DNA of 64,000 nt from an uncultured Sphingomonadaceae bacterium (GTDB lineage Bacteria; Pseudomonadota; Alphaproteobacteria; Sphingomonadales; Sphingomonadaceae), in contig CANMFX010000003.1 in the NCBI GenBank assembly GCA_947497315.1, positions 558,001 to 622,000 on the forward strand, given 5' to 3'. The position numbers and the translations under genes were made by a program. The notes under the pieces were generated by a model. It did no database searches. It was not told where the DNA came from and saw only the letters and a program-made list of their open reading frames with translations. Shown here one piece after another: positions 26,153 through 33,799 of this stretch. The stretch's first letter is position 1; each line of letters begins with the position of its first letter.

Positions 26153-27955
26153 GTGCCAAATTATCAAGCGCCCGTTCGGGATACGCAATTCATCATCAAT
26201 AATGTTCTTGGAATCGAACGCTTTTCAAATCTTCCCGGTTTTGAAAATGCCACGCCAGAAATGATTGATGCTATTTTGACCGAAGGAAGCAAGTTTATTG
26301 AAAACGTGCTGTTTCCACTGAACCAAGTTGGCGATCTTGAAGGTTGTACGCGCCATGAAGATGGCAGTGTAACCACGCCAACGGGCTTCAAAGATGCTTA
26401 CAAACAATATTGCGAAGCGGGTTGGGGTACGTTGTCGGGGCCAGAAGAATTTGGTGGTCAGGGCCTACCGCATATCGTTTCGATGGCATTTGAAGAATAT
26501 ATGGCCAGCGGCAATATGGCTTTTGCAATGTATCCGGGCCTCACCCACGGCGCGATCTCATCCATTTTGGCCAAAGGCAGTGACGAACAGAAAGCCAAAT
26601 TTGTTCCCAAAATGCTGTCGGGTGAATGGACTGGCACAATGAACCTGACCGAACCGCATTGTGGTACAGACCTGGGGCTGATCCGAACCAAGGCCGAGCC
26701 GAATGCCGACGGTTCTCATGCAATCACCGGGACCAAGATATTTATCTCGTCTGGTGAACATGACATGTCCGATAATATCATTCATCTAGTGCTTGCAAAG
26801 ACACCGGACGCACCAGACAGTGTTAAGGGTATTTCCCTGTTTATCGTGCCGAAGTTCATCGTCAACGAGGACGGTTCGCTCGGCGACAAGAACGCCGTGT
26901 CTTGCGGTTCTATCGAACATAAAATGGGTATACACGGAAACTCGACCTGTGTGATGAACTATGACGGCGCGACCGGATATCTGGTTGGTGAAGAGAATAA
27001 AGGTCTTGCGGCCATGTTCATCATGATGAATGTCGCGCGTTTGGGCGTAGGTCAGCAAGGTTTGGGCATCGCTGAGGTCGCTTATCAAAATGCGGTTCAC
27101 TATGCCAACGACCGGCGTCAGGGGCGGGCGTTAACCGGGCCAGAAGATCTCGAGGAAAAAGCGGACACTTTGTTTGTTCATCCTGATGTGCGTCGGATGC
27201 TGCTGGATGGAAAAGCCTTTACCGAAGGCATGCGGGCCTTGTGCCTGTGGGGCGCGCTTCAAGCTGACCTTATTCACAAAGCACAGACCGAAGAAGAACG
27301 TCAGATGGCAGACGACCTTCTGTCGCTGCTAACTCCTGTCATCAAGGGCTATGGCACCGACAAAGGCTATGAGGTCGCTACCAATGCGCAGCAAGTCTAT
27401 GGCGGGCACGGCTATATTGGCGAATGGGGCATGGAGCAATATGTCCGCGATGCCCGGATCGCCATGATCTATGAAGGGACCAACGGTATTCAGGCGATGG
27501 ATCTGGTCGGCCGGAAACTGGCGCAAAATGGTGGCCGCGGTGTGCAGGCATTATTTGCTGTGATCGCCAAAGAAGTCGAAGAAGCCAAGGGTGACGACAA
27601 ACTGAAAAGCTTTGCCGAAGGTCTCGAAAAAGCCAATGGCGAGCTACAGAAAGCTACGATGTGGTTCATGCAAAATGCCATGGCCAACCCGAATAATGCC
27701 GGGGCAGGCGCGCATCATTATATGCATATCATGGGCATTGTTGCTCTGGGTCTGATGTGGCTCAGAATGGCAAAAGCAGCTTCGGAAGCGTTGGCTTCGG
27801 GTGAAGACAGTGCACAGTTTTATGAAAGCAAGCTGGTGACCGCTCAATATTTCTCCGAACGCTTTTTTCCTGACGCTGGTTCGCTGCGCCGCAAAATCGA
27901 AGGTGGAAGCGAAGCAATCATGGGCCTGGAGCCGGAGATGTTCGCAGTCGCCTAA
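26153..27955 (+). CDS. Acyl-CoA dehydrogenase (DmdC/FadE-like, large C-terminal type)
   Basis: A 600-residue FAD enzyme that oxidises an acyl-CoA to the trans-2-enoyl-CoA. Family blocks are [51 protein letters not shown] and [20 protein letters not shown]. The catalytic base Glu is in [16 protein letters not shown]. The extra C-terminal domain (residues about 460-590) and overall length match the group that contains 3-methylmercaptopropionyl-CoA dehydrogenase, though general fatty acyl-CoA use is more common. Translation begins at a GTG, 9 bases after AGAGAAAG. The preceding MerR gene probably regulates it; a short GCCAG/CTGGC inverted repeat (26108-26123) lies in the 55-bp space between them. 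Confidence 0.93.
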   Translation: MPNYQAPVRDTQFIINNVLGIERFSNLPGFENATPEMIDAILTEGSKFIENVLFPLNQVGDLEGCTRHEDGSVTTPTGFKDAYKQYCEAGWGTLSGPEEFGGQGLPHIVSMAFEEYMASGNMAFAMYPGLTHGAISSILAKGSDEQKAKFVPKMLSGEWTGTMNLTEPHCGTDLGLIRTKAEPNADGSHAITGTKIFISSGEHDMSDNIIHLVLAKTPDAPDSVKGISLFIVPKFIVNEDGSLGDKNAVSCGSIEHKMGIHGNSTCVMNYDGATGYLVGEENKGLAAMFIMMNVARLGVGQQGLGIAEVAYQNAVHYANDRRQGRALTGPEDLEEKADTLFVHPDVRRMLLDGKAFTEGMRALCLWGALQADLIHKAQTEEERQMADDLLSLLTPVIKGYGTDKGYEVATNAQQVYGGHGYIGEWGMEQYVRDARIAMIYEGTNGIQAMDLVGRKLAQNGGRGVQALFAVIAKEVEEAKGDDKLKSFAEGLEKANGELQKATMWFMQNAMANPNNAGAGAHHYMHIMGIVALGLMWLRMAKAASEALASGEDSAQFYESKLVTAQYFSERFFPDAGSLRRKIEGGSEAIMGLEPEMFAVA

Positions 27956-27991
27956 GTCTGTTTGCTTCGCGGCAGATAGTGCTGGATATCG

Positions 27992-28012
27992 GGTGGTTTT
28001 CAAAAAACCGCC
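27992..28012. terminator. Hairpin after the acyl-CoA dehydrogenase gene
   Basis: GGTGGTTTT-CAA-AAAACCGCC, nine pairs with one G-U pair, 37 bases after the acyl-CoA dehydrogenase stop. A T-rich stretch (GTCTTGTTTTTGTC) begins about eight bases later, so it may act as an imperfect terminator. Confidence 0.4.
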
Positions 28013-28039
28013 GCAAAGTCTTGTTTTTGTCTCGTCTAG

Positions 28040-28068
28040 CCGCTGCCCGCTTGTTTTGCGGGTGGCGG
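28040..28068. other. Second strong hairpin in the same spacer
   Basis: CCGCTGCCCGC-TTGTTTT-GCGGGTGGCGG folds into an 11-bp stem with two G-U pairs and a 7-base loop. It is not followed by a T run. It lies 52 bases before the ATG of the DxDGDG-repeat gene, in that gene's presumptive leader; function unknown. Confidence 0.5.
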
Positions 28069-28120
28069 TGGGACAGTAATGCGCCTGACAGGGGAATGAT
28101 CTGCATTAGGAGTAGATGCA

Positions 28121-28399
28121 ATGACTTCCACAAAGACTTTGAAGCCAGTGCGAAGGATGACACCTTACTTGATAACTGTTGGTGTCGGTTTCTCCATGGC
28201 CACTGGCGCGATTGCCGCTCAGGATACACAAGAAGAGCCAATGGAATCCGAAATTCCTGCACCAACCATTGATACCGATGGCGACGGCACGATGGATGCA
28301 TGGGATCGCAGTGGTGACGGCAAGCCTGACGCTTGGGACACTGACGGTGACGGCAAGCCAGACCTGCTTGACGACGATGGCGACGGCAAGCCAGATTAA
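28121..28399 (+). CDS. Small exported protein with DxDGDG repeats
   Basis: A 92-residue protein. Residues 1-34 are a basic and hydrophobic export signal (RRMTPYLITVGVGFSMATGA, cleavage near AIAAQ). After a Glu/Pro spacer come four tandem acidic repeats: DTDGDGTMDAWDRSGDGKPD, AWDTDGDGKPDLLD, DDDGDGKPD. Such D-x-D-G-D-G-x-x-D loops bind calcium in thrombospondin type 3 and dockerin repeats. It is probably periplasmic or surface-exposed. A good TAGGAG site lies 7 bases before the ATG. Because the repeat unit is near-identical at the DNA level (GACGGCAAGCC), slippage could vary its length between strains. Confidence 0.8.
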   Translation: MTSTKTLKPVRRMTPYLITVGVGFSMATGAIAAQDTQEEPMESEIPAPTIDTDGDGTMDAWDRSGDGKPDAWDTDGDGKPDLLDDDGDGKPD

Positions 28400-28417
28400 C
28401 GCCAATCTGCCTTAAAA

Positions 28418-28453
28418 CGCCGGGCTGGGTCGCACTTTGCCCGGCGCTTTTTT
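28418..28453 (+). terminator. Intrinsic (bidirectional) terminator
   Basis: An 8-bp perfect stem CGCCGGGC / GCCCGGCG with a 13-base loop, followed by CTTTTTT on the plus strand and a TTTT run on the minus strand. It lies exactly between the convergent repeat-protein and dienelactone hydrolase-type genes and should end both transcripts. Confidence 0.85.
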
Positions 28454-28454
28454 G

Positions 28455-29168
28455 CTAGAACAACTCTTCAAACATACTCAGCATTGCGGCTTTACTCTGT
28501 TGATCTGCTGACTTGTTATAAGCCACTGCATCAAGCGGTTTCGCATCGCTTGCGGGGTCGGTAAAGCCGTGCACTACACCGGTATAGGTATGCATGTGAC
28601 AATCGGCGCCCGCGATATCCATTTCTTCCAGAAAAGCCCGTACCTGCTTTGGTGGGACAAGTGGATCGGCCCTGCCATGGCAGACCAGTATCCGTGCCTT
28701 GATCGCTCCCCTTTTTGCCGGAAGCGGCGTGGCCAACAGCCCGTGAAAGCTGACGACCAAGGCCAAATCCTCACCGCCGCGCGCCATTTCCAGGACAATT
28801 TCTCCGCCCATGCAATAACCGATCGCTGCGATCCGGTGGTTCGCGAGTTTGGATCGTTTGCGCAGTTCGTCCAGTGCACAACGAAAGCGTTCCCGATAAT
28901 TTTCGGGATCCGCCCGAAGCGCATTGGCCATGGATGAAGCCGCGCGGTGATCAGTAATTTCACCTTGACCATAAAGATCGCAGACCATGGCGGCATAGCC
29001 TTGGGAGGCAAGCCAGCGTGCGCGCTCTAGCATGATCTTGTTCGGACCAGCGATGGTCGGAACAATTAATATTCCAGCGCGCGGATAGCGGCTCGGCTGG
29101 GCCATATAGCCAGCGAGTTCCAAATCATCATGATGATAGGTGAATGTGTTGACTTCGATAGAGCTCAT
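28455..29168 (-). CDS. Dienelactone hydrolase family protein
   Basis: A 237-residue alpha/beta hydrolase of the DLH type. The nucleophile is Cys in [16 protein letters not shown], the acid Asp in [13 protein letters not shown], and the catalytic His in [11 protein letters not shown]. Opening residues [20 protein letters not shown] form the first core strands and helix. Specific substrates of this family range from dienelactones to various carboxylic esters, so aromatic degradation cannot be claimed from one gene. It overlaps cysK by four bases and is the last gene of the MFS-cysK-DLH operon, ending at the terminator. Confidence 0.9.
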   Translation of the reverse strand: MSSIEVNTFTYHHDDLELAGYMAQPSRYPRAGILIVPTIAGPNKIMLERARWLASQGYAAMVCDLYGQGEITDHRAASSMANALRADPENYRERFRCALDELRKRSKLANHRIAAIGYCMGGEIVLEMARGGEDLALVVSFHGLLATPLPAKRGAIKARILVCHGRADPLVPPKQVRAFLEEMDIAGADCHMHTYTGVVHGFTDPASDAKPLDAVAYNKSADQQSKAAMLSMFEELF

Positions 29169-30085
29169 TCTTCGGGCAGAAACTCTGGCACAGATAGATA
29201 GCGCTCACCGGTATCGTAGTTGAAGCCGAGTATATTAGCTCCTTCGCCAAGTTCCGGTAGTTTTTGAGCGATGGCAGCCATTGTCGCTCCAGAACTGATG
29301 CCCACCAGCATGCCTTCTTCTTTTGCGGCGCGTAGCGCCATGGCTTTCGCATCTGCAGGTTCCACTTGAATGGCCCCATCAATGCTCTGTGTATGCAGGT
29401 TGCCTGGAATGAAACCGGCGCCAATGCCCTGAATGGGATGGGGGCCAGGCTGGCCACCGCTTATGACCGGTGAACCGGCTGGTTCCACGGCATAGACTTT
29501 CAATCCGCTCCATTCCTTTTTCAGCACTTCAGCTACACCGGTAATATGACCTCCGGTGCCAACACCGGTAATAATCGCATCTAGGGGGTCATCTTTGAAA
29601 TCCGCCAGTATTTCCTGCGCTGTGGTCTGCTTGTGGATCTCGAAATTCGCGGGATTTTCAAATTGCTGTGGCATCCAGGCGCCTGGTGTGGATTCGATCA
29701 ATTCCTGTGCGCGTTCGATAGCGCCCTTCATGCCTTTTTCTTTGGGGCTGAGATCAAAGCTGGCACCATAAGCCAGCATCAGGCGGCGCCGTTCAAGCGA
29801 CATCGATTCCGGCATTACCAGAACCAGCTTATAGCCCTTGACTGCGGCGACCATGGCAAGGCCGACACCGGTGTTGCCCGATGTCGGTTCGATAATTGTG
29901 CCGCCGGGTTTCAGCGCTCCGGACTTCTCGGCATCTTCGATCATCGCCAGTGCAATCCGGTCCTTGATCGAGCCGCCGGGATTAGACCGCTCTGACTTTA
30001 TCCACACATTGGCATCGCCAAACAGGCGTTGCATCCTGATATGCGGTGTGTTTCCGATGGTTTCGAGAATATTATCGGCGATCAT
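29165..30085 (-). CDS. cysK: Cysteine synthase A (O-acetylserine sulfhydrylase)
   Basis: A 306-residue PLP enzyme making cysteine from O-acetylserine and sulphide. The PLP lysine is in [20 protein letters not shown], the substrate loop in [12 protein letters not shown], and the phosphate-binding glycine loop in [16 protein letters not shown]. Conserved AGSPVISGG and [12 protein letters not shown] complete the family pattern. It is the middle gene of a three-gene unit with an MFS transporter (gap 22 bases) upstream and the DLH gene (ATGA overlap) downstream. Confidence 0.95.
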   Translation of the reverse strand: MIADNILETIGNTPHIRMQRLFGDANVWIKSERSNPGGSIKDRIALAMIEDAEKSGALKPGGTIIEPTSGNTGVGLAMVAAVKGYKLVLVMPESMSLERRRLMLAYGASFDLSPKEKGMKGAIERAQELIESTPGAWMPQQFENPANFEIHKQTTAQEILADFKDDPLDAIITGVGTGGHITGVAEVLKKEWSGLKVYAVEPAGSPVISGGQPGPHPIQGIGAGFIPGNLHTQSIDGAIQVEPADAKAMALRAAKEEGMLVGISSGATMAAIAQKLPELGEGANILGFNYDTGERYLSVPEFLPEE

Positions 30086-30107
30086 TGGTCTGTTCTCCTA
30101 GACATGT

Positions 30108-31343
30108 TCATGTGGCACTAGCCGTCTGGTTTTGGTCTTCTTCCAAATCCTCTGGGGGATCAAAAGTCTTGGCCGCACCCAGCTGTGGAAACAGGCGCGA
30201 CCAAATTCCTGTAACTACTATAGCACCTGCACCGCCCGCGACAATGGCTGCAATAGGGCCAAATAAAACAGCGAGCCCTCCAGACAGGGCATCACCCAGT
30301 TCATTGGATGCGCTGATTGTCATCTGGCTGACGGCATTGACCCGGCCACGTCGATCATCGGGCGTGTGCAGCTGTATCAGGGAACTGCGAACATAAACAC
30401 CGAACATATCGGCCGCCCCGCACAGTGCTAGGCAGGCCATCGAGAGCGGCAGGGACGTGCTAAGGCCGAAACCGATCGTTCCGATGCCGAAGACCGCCAT
30501 GGCGATCAGCATCATGTTGCCGACATTGCGTGACAGCGGAGCAAACGAAAATATGCCGGCGACAATAACAGCTCCAACTGCTGGAGAAGCCGCGAGTAGT
30601 GACAGGCCAATCTCGCCAGCACCCAATATGTCTTTCGCAAAAACCGGTATCATTGCGGTCGCGCCGGCGAGAAACATGACCAGCAGGTCGAGAGTGATTG
30701 CCCCCAGTACTAGCTTGTTGGTCCAGACATAGGACATGCCGTCCATCACCTGACGCAGCGGGCCTTTGGTCCGGTCTATCGCGCTACGCGTCACCGGACC
30801 GATCATGAAGATCGCCAGCGTCGCCAGCGTATAAAGCGCTGCGCAGACAAAATAGGGCAGGGCAGGCGCAATTTTGTAGAGGGGGCCTGCCATGCCCGGA
30901 CCTGCGATCACGCCAACCTGCCAGGCAATGGTTGAAAGGGCGATGGCGCGCGGCAGTGACTCCTTTGGTACCAGATTGGGCGCAAGCGATGTGACCGCTG
31001 GTCCAAGGAAAGCTCTGCATACTCCCAGCAAAACGGAGATGATATAAATCGACCAGAGAGTGATCTGTTCCGAAACGGTAAGCAATCCGAGGACCAGCGC
31101 AATGGCCGCCTGAGCGCCGAGTACAATTCGTGCAATCCAGCGCCGATCCATATGGTCGGCTACCCACCCGACCAAAGGAGTAAGAATAAACAGAGGCACA
31201 AATTGTAGCAAACCGAGCAGGCCCAATATGCCAGCCGATGCTCCTATGCCCATATCTTCGCGAGCCAGATTATAGGCTTGCCAGCCGAGAATCAGCATCA
31301 TCGCATAGAGCGCGAACATGGATGCCAGTCGTGAGAACCACAA
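30108..31343 (-). CDS. MFS transporter (start codon uncertain)
   Basis: A protein of at least 411 residues with about 12 transmembrane segments, of the MFS 3/enterobactin-exporter-like type. The family loop motif after helix 2 is seen in GWVADHMDRRWIARIVLGA. It probably exports small molecules. The TTG at 31343 lies inside the first helix region and lacks a ribosome-binding site. The frame continues upstream without a stop to 31412, encoding a typical MFS beginning (TAPHPFAIANYRYLWFSRL) but containing no ATG, GTG or TTG there. A non-standard start such as the ATC at 31391 is possible. First gene of the unit with cysK and DLH. Confidence 0.82.
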   Translation of the reverse strand: MWFSRLASMFALYAMMLILGWQAYNLAREDMGIGASAGILGLLGLLQFVPLFILTPLVGWVADHMDRRWIARIVLGAQAAIALVLGLLTVSEQITLWSIYIISVLLGVCRAFLGPAVTSLAPNLVPKESLPRAIALSTIAWQVGVIAGPGMAGPLYKIAPALPYFVCAALYTLATLAIFMIGPVTRSAIDRTKGPLRQVMDGMSYVWTNKLVLGAITLDLLVMFLAGATAMIPVFAKDILGAGEIGLSLLAASPAVGAVIVAGIFSFAPLSRNVGNMMLIAMAVFGIGTIGFGLSTSLPLSMACLALCGAADMFGVYVRSSLIQLHTPDDRRGRVNAVSQMTISASNELGDALSGGLAVLFGPIAAIVAGGAGAIVVTGIWSRLFPQLGAAKTFDPPEDLEEDQNQTASAT

Positions 31344-31391
31344 ATAGCGGTAATTGGCTATTGCAAAGGGATGGGGTGCGGTTTGAGCGAT

Positions 31392-31658
31392 GGTGCTGAA
31401 TTTCTTTGAAGATCAATTGCTTTGGATGACTTTACGCAGCGTATGCATGTGAGAACAGCAAATTTTTATTTGATCGCGCAAATTAGCTGTTGTTTCTTCG
31501 CAAAGATGACAAGTTATACGCAAATCGGGTGTGAAATTCAGTTGAACCGTTTGCATGGGGTGACAAACCGAATATCTATTTGGATCACAAAGCAAGCACA
31601 GCCAGCAATAACCGGTTATTGTAGCCAGATTACTGTTGCCGTTATTGTTCGAAGTAGA
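31392..31658. other. Intergenic region between Asp-hydroxylase and MFS genes
   Basis: About 270 bases with no supported gene on either strand. It must hold the MFS-cysK-DLH promoter on the minus strand. Apart from the 16-bp palindrome at 31606-31621 and a nearby extra half-site-like GTTATTGT, nothing stands out; no tRNA-like fold was seen. Confidence 0.5.
31606..31621. promoter_or_regulatory. Perfect 16-bp palindrome, possible operator
   Basis: CAATAACCGGTTATTG is perfectly self-complementary. A further GTTATTGT half repeats about 20 bases to the right. It lies about 215 bases upstream of the likely MFS start, far for a standard operator, and 38 bases after the hydroxylase stop. Too AT-rich for a good terminator. 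Confidence 0.35.
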
Positions 31659-32828
31659 TCAGATATTCACCGGTTTTTGATATTCATTGATCGCTTCGAA
31701 TATGGTGGTTAGCGCGGATCGTTCGGCTTCAGAAATCTCAGGTCGCCATACTTCAAATAATAGTACAACGCGCCGTTCGTTACTGCGGTTCCATGCTTCA
31801 TGTTCGAAAGAATCATCAAAGATAAGGGCTTCACCGTCTTTCCACGGCCGCGTTTCTCCACCCACACGCAATGCACAATTGGAAGGCAGAATCAGCGGTA
31901 TGTGACAAATCAAACGCGTATTGAGCACACCATAATGTGGCGCGATATGGGTGTCCGCTTCCAGCACTGAATAGAGTGCCATCGGGGAACGCTCTTTTAT
32001 GATCGGAATAGGTGCCGTGCCCAGCGCTGCGACCGTTTTTGGACATTGCACGGTATTCTCGGTAACCTCTTCGCCACTTTTCCAGAAATAAAAAGCTCCC
32101 CAGCTTGAATCATCCAGCAAGGGATTGTTGGGTCGAGGACGATTGGGAATCGATTCGACATAGGGAGAGAATTCTTGTGTCTTCGCGAGGACTGCGGCCA
32201 ACTCTTCTTTCATATCGGGAATGGCCGATTCCAGCTGTTCCAGCCACGGAAACTCATGCCGTTCATAGAATTCGCGCTGCGGCATCCCGGGATAATGGAA
32301 CATTGACGGTTTCTGGTAAAAAATCTCCCGTCTGCCCATCAACATGTCAATGGCATTGCTCACCGGCTTTGGCGTATCATTGCCTTGGAGACCGGCTTCA
32401 CTAAGTTTTCGCAGGAGATAATCCTCAAAGCGACCGTGTGCGCCAGCGAGAAAATCTTCAGCCTGTTTTAGCTTGGGTCGAAGGTCATCGGTTACCTTGG
32501 CACCAACGCTGACCATATTCAGAGCGGCTTTATAAAAACCATTGGCGGCGCGGTCATCATTTTGACGGGCCTTTAGTTCGCCCATTAAAAACAAAGCCGC
32601 CAGATGGCGTTTGTCTATCGCGAGTAATTTTTGGAGAGCCGCTTCTTCCGCCTCGTCATCGTCCATCATGCGGCATGCATGGGCCATCAACAACCACTGC
32701 GGATTTATAGCATCGCCAGCCTGTTGCAATTCTTCCAATAGCGAGCGCGCTTTTTCCGCGTTTCCGGCTCGCAAGGCGGTCACGCTATCCTGTAAAAGCG
32801 TCTGGGCATCTGCTGCTGATAAGGTCAT
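31659..32828 (-). CDS. TPR plus aspartyl/asparaginyl beta-hydroxylase domain protein
   Basis: A 389-residue protein. The N-terminal ~150 residues are helical TPR-like repeats (LLQDSVTALRAGNAEKARSL, LAALFLMGELKARQNDDRAA). The C-terminal ~200 residues are an Asp/Asn beta-hydroxylase domain, a non-haem Fe(II)/2-oxoglutarate oxygenase. Iron ligands are two histidines in HIAPHYGVLNTRL and FDDSFEHEAWNRS; the 2-oxoglutarate-binding Arg is in NERRVVLLFEVW. Like other members of this family, there is His-x-Asp variation in the metal site. Bacterial homologues hydroxylate proteins, peptides or lipid A; target unknown. The ATG at 32828 is preferred over an in-frame TTG seven codons earlier. Confidence 0.85.
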   Translation of the reverse strand: MTLSAADAQTLLQDSVTALRAGNAEKARSLLEELQQAGDAINPQWLLMAHACRMMDDDEAEEAALQKLLAIDKRHLAALFLMGELKARQNDDRAANGFYKAALNMVSVGAKVTDDLRPKLKQAEDFLAGAHGRFEDYLLRKLSEAGLQGNDTPKPVSNAIDMLMGRREIFYQKPSMFHYPGMPQREFYERHEFPWLEQLESAIPDMKEELAAVLAKTQEFSPYVESIPNRPRPNNPLLDDSSWGAFYFWKSGEEVTENTVQCPKTVAALGTAPIPIIKERSPMALYSVLEADTHIAPHYGVLNTRLICHIPLILPSNCALRVGGETRPWKDGEALIFDDSFEHEAWNRSNERRVVLLFEVWRPEISEAERSALTTIFEAINEYQKPVNI

Positions 32829-33058
32829 GGTTTTGCTATATCGAATCAAAAGTCTTGTGCAACTGCTTCTGTCAAGTGTTTCCCGCAGGCGAGTTCAGCA
32901 TGCGCTTTGGTTAGATCGCTATCCGGTCGGCGCTGCTTTAACGATGCTTTTTAATCTTTGTCATTTCTCCGTCTCCCAGCGGTACAGGCCGAAATCCGTG
33001 ATGGTTGCGTGTTTTTGATTTTGGTAAACAGCTTCTTAACGTTTGAGGGGCTTTGGAC

Positions 33059-33793
33059 ATGACTCATGATATCGCAATGCGGATCAGCAAGACGATACTG
33101 TTTTTGGCAGGAGTTGGACTTGCTGCACTCCTGACCCTGGGAGCTACCCGGGCTATTGTCGTCGAGACGCCTGCTGTGCAATCCGCCAGCGAACTGTCTA
33201 GCAAGTCCCCCGAGAAACTGCTTGATACCTCCACGGTCGCGGCTGTTCCGCCGATCGATGTTGCAATAGATAATCCACCGGTGGCGAATGCTGTGGATAC
33301 GGTTTCTGCGATACAGTCGAAACCGGCATCGCCTTTTGTCGTCAAGCGTATCCTTCAGATTGATGAGCCATTTGTGCATGGGTATTATAAATGGGACGAT
33401 GAAGGCGTGCCAGATGGGGAGATTGTCATCACCGTCGATTTAAAGGCCGAATCACTGTCTGTTTTCAGGGACGGCTATGAAATTGGGGCGACGGTAATAA
33501 AATTCGGCGATGCTCTGAAACCGACGCCGACCGGTGTTTTTCCGATTACCCAAAAGAGCAAGGATCATGTCTCCAACATCTATCATGTCCCGATGCCCTA
33601 TATGCTGCGCCTAACCAATGACGGTATCGCCATTCATGCCGCCGAAGTGAAATGGGGATATGGGACACGCGGCTGCATTGGCGTGCCCCATGAATTTGCC
33701 CGGTTGCTGTTTGAGCAGGTCAAGCTCGGTGACCGGGTGATCGTCACCAATGGCAAGATGCTGGATCTTGGCGAGCCAATTGTTGCGGGCTGA
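33059..33793 (+). CDS. L,D-transpeptidase (YkuD domain) envelope enzyme
   Basis: A 244-residue protein with one N-terminal hydrophobic segment (ISKTILFLAGVGLAALLTLG) that acts as signal anchor, a low-complexity linker (residues about 40-100), and a C-terminal YkuD catalytic domain. Domain marks are ITVDLKAESLSVFRDGYEIG, TPTGVFPI and the active site HAAEVKWGYGTRGCIGVP, where His and Cys are catalytic. The usual SxGC(I/V) is RGCI here. It is expected to crosslink peptidoglycan peptides or attach proteins to them. A GAGGGG site lies 9 bases before the ATG at 33059. The gene ends 6 bases before the convergent GMC oxidoreductase gene. Confidence 0.87.
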   Translation: MTHDIAMRISKTILFLAGVGLAALLTLGATRAIVVETPAVQSASELSSKSPEKLLDTSTVAAVPPIDVAIDNPPVANAVDTVSAIQSKPASPFVVKRILQIDEPFVHGYYKWDDEGVPDGEIVITVDLKAESLSVFRDGYEIGATVIKFGDALKPTPTGVFPITQKSKDHVSNIYHVPMPYMLRLTNDGIAIHAAEVKWGYGTRGCIGVPHEFARLLFEQVKLGDRVIVTNGKMLDLGEPIVAG

Positions 33794-33799
33794 TCCGGT

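Noticed and set aside
30108-31412. Frameshift at the start of the MFS gene
   Set aside because: The frame itself is continuous through the expected N-terminus; only the start codon is missing, so no shift is needed.
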